Positions 53,104 through 60,596 of a stretch of 64,000 nucleotides of DNA are shown one piece after another (positions within the stretch are counted from its first letter, which is position 1; each line of letters starts with the position of its first letter). The stretch is from NCBI GenBank assembly GCA_963732225.1, contig CAVSYR010000005.1, positions 806,001 to 870,000 of the forward strand, read 5' to 3'. The notes beneath the pieces were generated by a model. It was not told the origin of the DNA. It saw nothing but the letters and a program-made list of their open reading frames with translations, and made no database searches. Both the position numbers and the translations under genes were made by a program. The stretch comes from VRUE01 sp963732225 (GTDB lineage: Bacteria; Actinomycetota; Thermoleophilia; Solirubrobacterales; 70-9).

Positions 53104-54456
53104 TCACGACACCAACCTGACTTCAAATTCGGGCGCCACGAAAGCGCCGGCGCCACCGAGCAGGGCGAGGATGCGGCTGACGTAGGCGGTCGTCTCGGGA
53201 ATCGCCGGCACGCAACCACATGCTTCAACCGGCGCAGGGCCGGCGTTATAGGCGGCGAGTGCGAGTTGGGGCGACCCGAACTGCTGAATCAGGTCCGACA
53301 TCAGGTGAGCCTCAGCGTCGATCGCTTGATCAGGGTCGAAGGGGTCGCGCAAGCCGTAGGAGGCCGCCGTGCTTGGAATGAACTGCGCTATGCCCTGCGC
53401 GCCAGCTGGAGAGCTCGCGTAGGGGTTGAAGTTCGACTCGGCCATCAGCTGCGCGGCGAGCAGGGCGGCTGAGACGTTCCAGTGCGTGGCGGCGCGGAGC
53501 AGAGGCGCGCGGAACCGCTCGGGCACGAATGCTGGCAATCCTTCGCCGGAGAACGAGCCATCTCCCCCACCTCCAGCTGAAGTCGGGCCGCTTGCCGCGA
53601 TCGCGTTGCCCGCTTGCGAGCACGGCGCCGGTGGGCGATCGATGCCGAAATGCCATGGCTCCCAGCTGTAGCGCTGAACGAAGCCGAAGCGACCGGCATT
53701 GGCAGCCAGCCAGCCGTAGGCCGTTTCTGGGCCGAGATCGAGCTCGGTGGCGCAGCGGTGCAACGAGTGGCCCGGGGGCGCAACCCAGGTGGGGTCAGGA
53801 TGGGCGGCGAACAGCGCCGCCTGTTCGGCGTCGGAGCGGAAGGCCGAGTTGACGATCAGGGCGAGGCCGGCCTGACCGGCAGCGGCTGCCATGCGGTCGA
53901 AGGCAGCGGCGACATCCGGCCTCATGCCGTGGCCCTGGCGATGCACGAGCGGGCCGCTGTAGCCGCCTCCGGTCGCCGCCGTGGCGGCCGATTCGCCGGC
54001 GGGGCTCGATCGCGCGCCCGCTTCGGCCACTGCCGATGCTTCCGTGCGCGAACCCCCGCCGCCGACCTCGATCGCGGCGGTAACCACAATCTCGGCTCGT
54101 ACCGGTGCGAACGAATCGGCATCTGGGAAGGAGACGCGCAGGTTCGCTGCCGACACGCCGTTGGCTTTTGCCGCCGCGGTGGCGGCCTCTCTGGCCCGAG
54201 CGAGATAGGTGACCTTCTCGAGGTGATGAGGGTCCGGAGAACCGTCGGGCAGGCGCGAGGGAGAGAGCAGGCGCGAGAGGTCGTCGCGCATCGACCGCGC
54301 CGCCGAGATCGCTGCCAGGTCGGCGGCGCGCTGGACCCGCCCCTTGCCGGTGATCGCACCGGCAATGGCGACCAGGGCCATCGCCGCGGCGATCAGCGCG
54401 AGCGCGCCGCCGAGCGCGAGCGGCAGAGCTTGGCCGTCTTGTCGCTTCGCGTCCAT
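53104..54456 (-). CDS. Tad pilin-like anchor fused to VanY carboxypeptidase and SLT transglycosylase
   Basis: 450 residues, three parts. (1) Residues 7-55: a TadE/TadG-like pilin N-terminus, GQALPLALGGALALIAAAMALVAIAGAITGKG..RAADLAAISAAR. (2) About 165-275: VanY-type D-Ala-D-Ala carboxypeptidase, with FRSDAEQAALF, GHSLHRCATELDLG (His233, Asp240) and EPWHFGI (His269). (3) About 308-440: soluble lytic transglycosylase, catalytic Glu340 in LMAESNFNPYASS, AGAQGIAQF and AYNAGP. It should be anchored in or secreted from the membrane and cut both peptide and glycan bonds of peptidoglycan. TadE-like genes lie 3 kb away. Confidence 0.85.
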   Translation of the reverse strand: MDAKRQDGQALPLALGGALALIAAAMALVAIAGAITGKGRVQRAADLAAISAARSMRDDLSRLLSPSRLPDGSPDPHHLEKVTYLARAREAATAAAKANGVSAANLRVSFPDADSFAPVRAEIVVTAAIEVGGGGSRTEASAVAEAGARSSPAGESAATAATGGGYSGPLVHRQGHGMRPDVAAAFDRMAAAAGQAGLALIVNSAFRSDAEQAALFAAHPDPTWVAPPGHSLHRCATELDLGPETAYGWLAANAGRFGFVQRYSWEPWHFGIDRPPAPCSQAGNAIAASGPTSAGGGGDGSFSGEGLPAFVPERFRAPLLRAATHWNVSAALLAAQLMAESNFNPYASSPAGAQGIAQFIPSTAASYGLRDPFDPDQAIDAEAHLMSDLIQQFGSPQLALAAYNAGPAPVEACGCVPAIPETTAYVSRILALLGGAGAFVAPEFEVRLVS

Positions 54457-54586
54457 GCCGCCACGGTGGCGACTCCAGACGCGTGCGTGGTGCGCTCAAG
54501 CGCATGAATCGGAGTCATCTCGCGACCGAACCATCTAGTGGCCTTCGCCGTAGTTAGAGGTAACCGGAAACGACCGAGGAGACCCG

Positions 54587-55114
54587 ATGCCGAACTCACG
54601 CAGACTTTCCCGTCCACAACTTCGACTTCCCGTCATCGGGATGCTGCTGGCGCTCTCCCTCCTGGTCGCCGTTGGCGTGCCGCAGGTCCTCGCCGCCAAA
54701 TCAAGCAAGCGCGTCGCCACCGAGGCGGAAAACGCGACACTCGGCAAGACCGTCCTGACCACGACCAAGGGCCGCACCCTCTACAGCCTCAGCGTCGAGA
54801 AGAACGGCAAGTTCATCTGCACCGCCTCCTGTCTCTCGGTCTGGCATCCACTGATGGTCCCGGCGGGCGTGCGCCCAACCGGCCCGGTCAAGCTCGGCAC
54901 CGTCGAGCGGCCGGAAGGCGGCACCCAGGTCACCTACAAAGGCCGCCCGCTCTACCGCTTCGGTGGCGACACCAAGGCCGGGCAGGCAAACGGCGAGGGG
55001 ATCAAAGACGTCGGCACCTGGCACGCCGCAAGCGCACCGCAGAGGGTGGCCGAACCCGCCCCCCAACCGCAGCCGCAGCCGGAAAACCCCTACCCCTACG
55101 GCGGTGGCTACTAG
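54587..55114 (+). CDS. Secreted COG4315 family protein
   Basis: 175 residues. N-terminal membrane/signal segment (VIGMLLALSLLVAVGVPQVLA), then two copies of the COG4315 (lipoprotein_15) repeat: LTTTKGRTLYSLSVEKNGKFICTASCLSVWHPL and VTYKGRPLYRFGGDTKAGQ. A Pro/Gln-rich tail follows. Function unknown; family members are exported. GAGGAG lies 8 nt before the ATG. The stop shares CTAG with the stop of the convergent epimerase gene. Confidence 0.87.
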   Translation: MPNSRRLSRPQLRLPVIGMLLALSLLVAVGVPQVLAAKSSKRVATEAENATLGKTVLTTTKGRTLYSLSVEKNGKFICTASCLSVWHPLMVPAGVRPTGPVKLGTVERPEGGTQVTYKGRPLYRFGGDTKAGQANGEGIKDVGTWHAASAPQRVAEPAPQPQPQPENPYPYGGGY

Positions 55115-56106
55115 CGCGAGCGAACAGCGGCAATCGTCTGCCGCAGGGTCTCGCGAGCGTCGTGGTGCGGCATCCAGTGCAGCTTGCGGCGCGCCCGGGT
55201 CGTGTCCATCAGCACCGGGCGGCGGACCGCCTCGATCCAAGCCGCCTCGTCGGGCAGGAACGGCATCAGCGAGACCGCCTCGGCCGCAACGCCGACCGCA
55301 AGGTGCGGCGCCGGCACCGCGTGCCAACCAAGGGCGTGCGCGAGGTCGCTGATCGTTAGCTGGCCGGGCCCGGCCAGGTTGTAGACGCCGGGCGGGCCGT
55401 GGCCGAGGACCGCAGCGGTGAGCGCGGCGGCGACGTCGTCGTGGTGGACGAGCTGGAAGGGCACGCCGGGGTCGGGAAGCACCGGCCGTAGCTCGGGCAC
55501 CTTGCCCAGCGCCCAGCGCAGCGGTCCCGGAATCCTCTGCCCCATCGCCAGCATCGGGATCAGATCCAGGAGCAGCGTCGCTTCCGGGCCGGCGACGATG
55601 CAGGGCCGGAAGACGAAGGCCTCGGTGTGGGAGTCGAGCAGCGCCTCCTCGAGCTCGGCCTCGACCGCAGCCTTGTGGGCCGAGTAGGGGTGGCGCGAGG
55701 TGCCGCGCACCGGCTCTTCCTCGTCGAGCAGGTCCGGCATGCCACGGTGGAAGCCGTAGGCGGCAACCGAGGAGGTGTAGACGAGCCGCTTGGCGCCGGC
55801 CGCCGCCGTCGCCTCGAAGACGTTGCGCGAGCCGTTCAGATTGACCTCGCGGCTCTCGCTGCCGCCGGCGATGATCGCGAAGGCGAGGTGGACGACTACG
55901 TCGGCGTCCTCGACCAGCGCGTCGACCGCGTCGCGATCGAGCACGTCACCGCGCCGGTATTCCGTCTTCTCCCAGCCGTGCCCGGCGAGGTCAAACGGCC
56001 GTCGCGCCATGCCGATCACCCGGTCGACCTCCGGTATCCGCTCGAGCGAGGAGATGAAGGCTCTGCCGATCTCCCCGGTCGGGCCGGTGACTGCGACGGT
56101 CAGCAT
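55111..56106 (-). CDS. NAD-dependent epimerase/dehydratase (extended SDR)
   Basis: 331 residues. Rossmann loop VTGPTGEIG at 6-14, NAD contact DVVVHLAF, and catalytic YSAHK (Tyr-x3-Lys) at about 140. GPPGVYNLAGPGQLT marks the C-terminal half. Acts on a nucleotide sugar or similar substrate, not determined. ATG 56106 chosen; the frame upstream to 56145 has no similarity. Confidence 0.9.
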   Translation of the reverse strand: MLTVAVTGPTGEIGRAFISSLERIPEVDRVIGMARRPFDLAGHGWEKTEYRRGDVLDRDAVDALVEDADVVVHLAFAIIAGGSESREVNLNGSRNVFEATAAAGAKRLVYTSSVAAYGFHRGMPDLLDEEEPVRGTSRHPYSAHKAAVEAELEEALLDSHTEAFVFRPCIVAGPEATLLLDLIPMLAMGQRIPGPLRWALGKVPELRPVLPDPGVPFQLVHHDDVAAALTAAVLGHGPPGVYNLAGPGQLTISDLAHALGWHAVPAPHLAVGVAAEAVSLMPFLPDEAAWIEAVRRPVLMDTTRARRKLHWMPHHDARETLRQTIAAVRSR

Positions 56107-56161
56107 GCGGCGATTCTGGCGAAATGCCGGCGCCGGCGGCGGCAAGCGCCGGGCGTTGCAG

Positions 56162-56569
56162 TCAGGCGCTCACGTCGACGATCTCGATCAGCCCCTCGAG
56201 GCCGTGGAGATCCTTGGCGTTGCGCGTGTAGAGGGGAAGGTCGTGAGCAAGGGCCGTTGCCGCGATCATCAGGTCGATGGCACGACCTCCACGCGGCTTG
56301 CGCCCCATCTGGTCGACCGTCGCATAGACGATCCCGTATGCGCGAGCGCACGACGATTCGAAGGGCAAAGCTTCGAGGTTCGCCTCGATGAACTGAAGAT
56401 GGCTTTGACGACGTGCGCGAGTGAGCTCATCGGATGCGGCGCGCGGCCCAGTGGCAAGCTCTCCCAGGGTCAAGGCCGAGATCGCAACTTCAGAGGGAAA
56501 CATGGCGGCGTCAAGGTCACGGATGTCCACCGCAACCGACGTATCGATCAGGCCTCGACCTTCAGTCAA
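56162..56569 (-). CDS. PIN-domain toxin (second VapC)
   Basis: 135 residues from a TTG that overlaps the antitoxin stop. PIN residues Asp (GLIDTSVAVDI), Glu (TLGELATGPR), Asp (GGRAIDLMIAATA) and NAKDLHGL. Probably an RNase toxin controlled by the Phd/YefM-type gene upstream. Confidence 0.88.
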   Translation of the reverse strand: MTEGRGLIDTSVAVDIRDLDAAMFPSEVAISALTLGELATGPRAASDELTRARRQSHLQFIEANLEALPFESSCARAYGIVYATVDQMGRKPRGGRAIDLMIAATALAHDLPLYTRNAKDLHGLEGLIEIVDVSA

Positions 56570-56825
56570 CCCAGTAGCGAGGCGTAGGGTCCTGGTCGAC
56601 GTAGCGATCGATATCGGCTCGGAGCTCCTCGTAATCGATAGCCGGCGCATTTTTGAAAGCGGCAATGAGCTGCTTCGTGGGGACGAACTGACGCCGCTTG
56701 TACGGACGCAGCTCACCGACCGGCTTGCCGTTTCGGGTCACGATGAAGTCCTCCCCTCCATCCAGGGCCCTCATCACCTCGCCGCTGTTGTTGCGCAGCT
56801 CCCTCTGGGTCAGTTTGCGGGTCAT
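56562..56825 (-). CDS. Phd/YefM-type antitoxin
   Basis: 87 residues: MTRKLTQRELRNNSGEVMRALDGGEDFIVTRNGKPVGELRPY is the Phd/YefM DNA-binding fold, followed by a toxin-binding tail. ATG at 56825. It overlaps the 3' end of the upstream pilus-type gene by 113 bp in another frame, suggesting that the toxin-antitoxin pair was inserted there. Confidence 0.88.
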   Translation of the reverse strand: MTRKLTQRELRNNSGEVMRALDGGEDFIVTRNGKPVGELRPYKRRQFVPTKQLIAAFKNAPAIDYEELRADIDRYVDQDPTPRYWVD

Positions 56826-57441
56826 CCAGCTCAGCGTAGCACGCGTGCGCCGCTGGAATTTCGCTTTCCAAAAGGGTTTCACGGAGGCGAGATGGCAAGC
56901 CGCCCGGCGCATCGGACGGCAGGACGCCGAACAGGGCGCGCCGGGCCGGCACCCAGGCGAGCGGCTTCTTCAGCACCCGGACGAGCAGATCGCGCTTATG
57001 GAGCTCCCTCACAACGAGGGCGGTGAGCGCCCGGTCGGACTTGAGATCCGCGCAGAGCAGGACACCGCTGATCTCAATGCCTGAGACCCGTAGAGCGTCC
57101 TGGAAAAGACCGGGCGACACGTGCAGAACAGCAATCGCCTCACGCGCCAGCGGCAGCGCCGCGAGCAGGCGCTCGAGCCCTTCGGCGTCACCTGGCACGG
57201 CGAGGTGGCACGTCGCTCCCCGCGAGGCTGCCCGATACTCAGGTAGGTGCGCCGCCAGCCGCTCCTCCAGCTCGCGCGCCCCGCTGGAGGCCACCAGTGT
57301 CGGCCGCGGCGGCCGACCGCCGACGTCGACGAGGAGGCCGGGACAATCGGGCTCCGAGCCGGCACAGGCAAGCGCCGCGGCCGCCGCCCGCGATCCACTT
57401 GCCGCACCAACCGCGGTAACAAGGATGACCCGACCGTTCAT
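56713..57441 (-). CDS. Degenerate ParA/CpaE-like protein in a Tad cluster
   Basis: 242 residues from ATG 57441, which overlaps the TadE gene stop (ATGA). RVILVTAVGAASGSRAAAAALACAGSEP and LLVDVGGRPP resemble a Walker-type ParA/CpaE N-terminus, but the P-loop Lys is missing (VGAASGSRA). The last about 37 residues (after AELDDPQTD) are read through the antitoxin gene in another frame, so the natural C-terminus has probably been lost. Likely a localisation protein of the pilus system that is altered or non-functional. Confidence 0.6.
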   Translation of the reverse strand: MNGRVILVTAVGAASGSRAAAAALACAGSEPDCPGLLVDVGGRPPRPTLVASSGARELEERLAAHLPEYRAASRGATCHLAVPGDAEGLERLLAALPLAREAIAVLHVSPGLFQDALRVSGIEISGVLLCADLKSDRALTALVVRELHKRDLLVRVLKKPLAWVPARRALFGVLPSDAPGGLPSRLRETLLESEIPAAHACYAELDDPQTDPEGAAQQQRRGDEGPGWRGGLHRDPKRQAGR

Positions 57442-57773
57442 CTCCCGGCCGGCCTCGCGAAGCTGTTGCTGGTCACGACCAGTTGATCGCCAACCGCCGC
57501 GAGCAGCGAGGGCGGTGCCAGCCGGACCGTCACCTCTCCCCCGCGCACTGCGATCTCGGCCTTGTCCTCGGCCCATGAAGGCAACGACCCTTCCGCTGCG
57601 CTCTTTACCGGCCGCCCGGCGGCCAGTGCCAGCGCACCGGCCTCGGCCGCGCCGTCGGCCAAGGTCAGCGCGTAACCGGCGAGCAGCAGCTGCAGGGCGA
57701 TCGCTCCGGCTACCAGTAGCAGCGGGATCGCCGCCACCAGCTCGACCGTCGCTTGGCCACGCTCCTCAGCCAT
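57438..57773 (-). CDS. TadE-like pseudopilin
   Basis: 111 residues. Begins ERGQATVELVAAIPLLLVAGAIALQLLLAGYALTLADGAAEAGALALAAGR, the TadE/TadG N-terminal signature (Glu after the cleavage region, then a hydrophobic helix). A minor pilin of the tight-adherence (Flp) secretion/pilus system. ATG 57773 overlaps the upstream stop by 8 bp; a GTG at 57785 is also possible. Confidence 0.82.
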   Translation of the reverse strand: MAEERGQATVELVAAIPLLLVAGAIALQLLLAGYALTLADGAAEAGALALAAGRPVKSAAEGSLPSWAEDKAEIAVRGGEVTVRLAPPSLLAAVGDQLVVTSNSFARPAGR

Positions 57774-58119
57774 CGCCGAGGCCACTCTCCGAGCCGACCA
57801 TCAGGCGGGGCAGCGCCGGCAGCAGGCGTGGAATCGCCACCCGCACGGTCGTGACCGCGCCGGTGTCTCTAACTTGCGCGCCCGCCCGCAGCGACGGCGG
57901 CAGCGCCCGGCGCGCCGCTGCCGCCGCGTCCCCGCCTACAAATGCCGCCCTTGCACCCGCCCGTGCCGCTACTCCAGCGGACCAGAGCGCCTGTCCGGCG
58001 AGCGCCAGCTGTGCCGCCACCAGGACCACCAGCAGCAGGAAGGGAACTGCCGCGATCAACTCGACCGAGGCGGTCCCTTCCTCCCTGTGGCCTGCGCTGC
58101 TGGCGGTCCGTGGCGGCAC
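57766..58119 (-). CDS. TadE-like pseudopilin
   Basis: 117 residues. Same N-terminal pattern EEGTASVELIAAVPFLLLVVLVAAQLALAGQALWSAGVAARAGARAA. It is the first of the pseudopilin cluster at 56713-58119; no assembly ATPase (TadA/CpaF) or prepilin peptidase is in the window. Confidence 0.8.
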   Translation of the reverse strand: MPPRTASSAGHREEGTASVELIAAVPFLLLVVLVAAQLALAGQALWSAGVAARAGARAAFVGGDAAAAARRALPPSLRAGAQVRDTGAVTTVRVAIPRLLPALPRLMVGSESGLGDG

Positions 58120-58199
58120 ACCGCGACGGTCTCAGGGGCGAACGCGCCCGTGGCGCGCTCACTCACACAAATCGATGCCGCAAGTAGCGCAGGTGATTC

Positions 58200-58571
58200 T
58201 CAGTAAGTGTTGGCGTCGATCCAGATCCGCCAGATCGCCGCCACCGAGGCGCCGAGCAGGATGATCCAGAGCAACGTGCCGCCGCCGCTGGAGAAGAGCT
58301 CGTCGCTGCCGGCGATCAGCAGGGTGAGCATGCCGAGCGCCGCGTAGAGGATCGCCCGCCGCTTGTCGGTCAGCGTCGCCAGGGTGAGCTGGTTCTGGCG
58401 GCCGAGCACGAAGACCATCCAGGCCAAGGCGGCGAGAAAGCCCATCGTGATCGCGGTCAGAATCGCGTCGGCGACGTTGCCACCGTGGGGCGCGAAGGCC
58501 ACAAGCAGTGCCAGGACCATGACGATCGCGACATTTCGCAGGGTGCGCACGTAAGAAGTGTAGTCCGGCAA
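58200..58571 (-). CDS. Small four-helix membrane protein, function unknown
   Basis: 123 residues with about four hydrophobic segments (VAIVMVLALLVAFA; ILTAITMGFLAALAWMVFVL; AILYAALGMLTLLIAG; LLWIILLGASVAAIW). Not recognised. TTG start at 58571 is uncertain; GTG at 58550 is an alternative. Lies after the Pit-linked genes on the same strand. Confidence 0.7.
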   Translation of the reverse strand: MPDYTSYVRTLRNVAIVMVLALLVAFAPHGGNVADAILTAITMGFLAALAWMVFVLGRQNQLTLATLTDKRRAILYAALGMLTLLIAGSDELFSSGGGTLLWIILLGASVAAIWRIWIDANTY

Positions 58572-58590
58572 AACAACCGCCCGCGGCGGA

Positions 58591-58827
58591 TTACTTGCGG
58601 GTCATGACGACTATGCCGAAGGCGACCGCCGCCAGGGTGGCCAGGCCGGCGAGGGCCGCCAGCGTTGCCGCCGCTCCTGCCGCGAGTGGGCGCTCGTTGC
58701 GACTGAGATCGGCGAAGCGGGCAACGCCCCAGATCGCAACCGAGAAGATCACGGTGATGCCGACACCGGCCACCACCGAAGCCACGACCGTCTCCAGCAG
58801 TTCCTTGGTCTCGACCACGACCGCCAT
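58591..58827 (-). CDS. Small membrane protein next to Pit transporter
   Basis: 78 residues with two hydrophobic segments (VVASVVAGVGITVIFSVAIWG and AATLAALAGLATLAAVAFGIVVM) and a short loop. Starts with ATG 3 bp after the Pit gene stop, so it is probably co-transcribed. No recognised domain. Confidence 0.72.
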   Translation of the reverse strand: MAVVVETKELLETVVASVVAGVGITVIFSVAIWGVARFADLSRNERPLAAGAAATLAALAGLATLAAVAFGIVVMTRK

Positions 58828-58830
58828 CGC

Positions 58831-59928
58831 TCAGCTCGCCGGGACCGGGGCGCCCTCGCGAGAACGCCGGGCGAAGACCGCGACGATCAGCGAAAGCGAC
58901 ATCAGGGTGACGAGGATCGGGCCGAGCGCGCCGTTGCCGAAGATCGCGGTGAGGCCGTAAGCGAGCGCGCCGATTGCCGCCGCCGCCGGCAGGGTCAGCA
59001 GCCAAGCGGTAACGATGTTGCCGGCGACCCCCCAGCGCACCGCTGAGACCCGCTTGCCCGCGCCCGCGCCCATCACGCCGCCGTTGATCACGTGTGTGGT
59101 CGAGAGCGGAAAGCCGAAGTGGGTCGAGGCGAGGATCACCGCGGCGCCGGCACCCTGGGCCGAGAAGCCCTGGGCGGCGTCCATCTTGATGATCCGCGTC
59201 CCGGTCGTGCGGATGATCCGCCAACCACCGCTGTAAGTACCGAGCGCGATCGCTGTAGCGGAGGTGACGATCACCCAGAGCGGCGGATCGGCGTTGGCGC
59301 CCAGCGTGCCGTTGGCGACCAGCGCCAGCGTGATGATCCCCATCGTCTTCTGCGCGTCATTGGTGCCGTGGGCGAGCGCCAGCATGCTGCTGGAGATGAT
59401 CTGTCCGTAGCGAAAGCCACGGGTGACCATGCCGGGCCGCTGCCGGCCAACGATGCGGTAGACGAGCCCGATCGCGATGCCGGCGACGAGGAAGGCCAGG
59501 ATCGGCGCGATCACGGCGGGGATCAGCACCTTGCCGACGAGGCCATCGGCGAGCACGGCGTCGAAGCCGGCCGCCGCCACGGCCGAGCCGACCACACCCC
59601 CAATCAGCGCATGCGAGGAGCTCGAGGGCAAGCCGACGGACCAGGTGATCAAGTTCCAGGCGATCGCCCCGATCAGGCCGGCGAAGACCACGGTCGGGGT
59701 GACCACGGCCGAGTTGACGACGTCATTGGCGACGGTCGCCGCGACCGAGATCGAGATGAAAGCGCCGACGAAGTTGAGCAGCGAGGCGACCCCGATCGCG
59801 ACCTGCGGCCGCGCCGCGCCGGTCGAGATCGAGGTGGCGACGACGTTGGCGGTGTCGTGGAAGCCGTTGGTGAAGTCGAAGGCGAGCGCGGTGCCGACGA
59901 CGATGACGAGGATGACGTCGGAGCTCAC
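58831..59928 (-). CDS. PiT family inorganic phosphate transporter
   Basis: 365 residues, about ten helices in two inverted halves, each with the signature: ALAFDFTNGFHDTANVVATS near the start and ALAHGTNDAQKTMGI in the middle, both carrying the GxND-type motif. Moves phosphate with H+ or Na+. GTG start overlaps the DUF47 stop (GTGA), and the DUF47 protein is the usual accessory. Confidence 0.93.
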   Translation of the reverse strand: MSSDVILVIVVGTALAFDFTNGFHDTANVVATSISTGAARPQVAIGVASLLNFVGAFISISVAATVANDVVNSAVVTPTVVFAGLIGAIAWNLITWSVGLPSSSSHALIGGVVGSAVAAAGFDAVLADGLVGKVLIPAVIAPILAFLVAGIAIGLVYRIVGRQRPGMVTRGFRYGQIISSSMLALAHGTNDAQKTMGIITLALVANGTLGANADPPLWVIVTSATAIALGTYSGGWRIIRTTGTRIIKMDAAQGFSAQGAGAAVILASTHFGFPLSTTHVINGGVMGAGAGKRVSAVRWGVAGNIVTAWLLTLPAAAAIGALAYGLTAIFGNGALGPILVTLMSLSLIVAVFARRSREGAPVPAS

Positions 59929-60545
59929 GAGTTCTTGATGACTATTCCCTCGAGGATCTGCGCCGCGGTCTCGGTCGCGTCGATCGCGTTCTCGAGCACG
60001 GCGAACATGTCCTTCCAGCGGATCACCACCATCGGATCGATCCCGTTGGAGAAGAGCGAGGCGACCGCGTCGCGGGAGATCCTGTCGCCCTCGTTCTCCA
60101 GCCGGTGGATCTCGATCCAGTACTTGTCGAGGTCCTTGAAGTCGCGCAGGTGCTCGAGCCCGGCGGCGAGCTGCTCGCAGGCGGCGACCAGCACTTTGGT
60201 CAGCTCCTGGGCCTGCGACATCGGCGCCTCGATCTTGTAGAGGCCGAGGAAGTCGGCGGCCTCCTCGGTGTAGTCGACGATGTCGTCCATCTGGGTCGCG
60301 AGGCCGTAGATGTCCTCGCGGTCGATCGGCGTGACGAAGGTCGAGTTGAGCCGCTGGACGATCGCGTGGGTGATCCGGTCCCCCTCGTGCTCGGCATCGA
60401 CGACCTGTTTGGAGAGGTCGCCGGAGTCGGGCCAGGTGGCCATCATCTGGTCCAGCAGCCGCGATGCCTTTACGGTGTTGTTGCCGGCCTCGATGAAGAG
60501 ATCGAAGAAGGTCCGATCGCGGGGCAGGAGGGAGAGGCGCGCCAC
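59925..60545 (-). CDS. DUF47/PhoU-like accessory of the phosphate transporter
   Basis: 206 residues, all-helical. Resembles PhoU-related DUF47 proteins that accompany Pit transporters: LSKQVVDAEHEGDRITHAIVQRLNSTFVTPIDREDIYGLATQMDDIVDYTEEAA. Acidic residues in EHEGD and DREDI can bind metal. Regulates transport activity. GTG start. Confidence 0.9.
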   Translation of the reverse strand: MARLSLLPRDRTFFDLFIEAGNNTVKASRLLDQMMATWPDSGDLSKQVVDAEHEGDRITHAIVQRLNSTFVTPIDREDIYGLATQMDDIVDYTEEAADFLGLYKIEAPMSQAQELTKVLVAACEQLAAGLEHLRDFKDLDKYWIEIHRLENEGDRISRDAVASLFSNGIDPMVVIRWKDMFAVLENAIDATETAAQILEGIVIKNS

Positions 60546-60596
60546 TGGGCCAATCCTATTGATCGGGGCGGGCAGGGATCAGAGCGGCGAAAGCGC

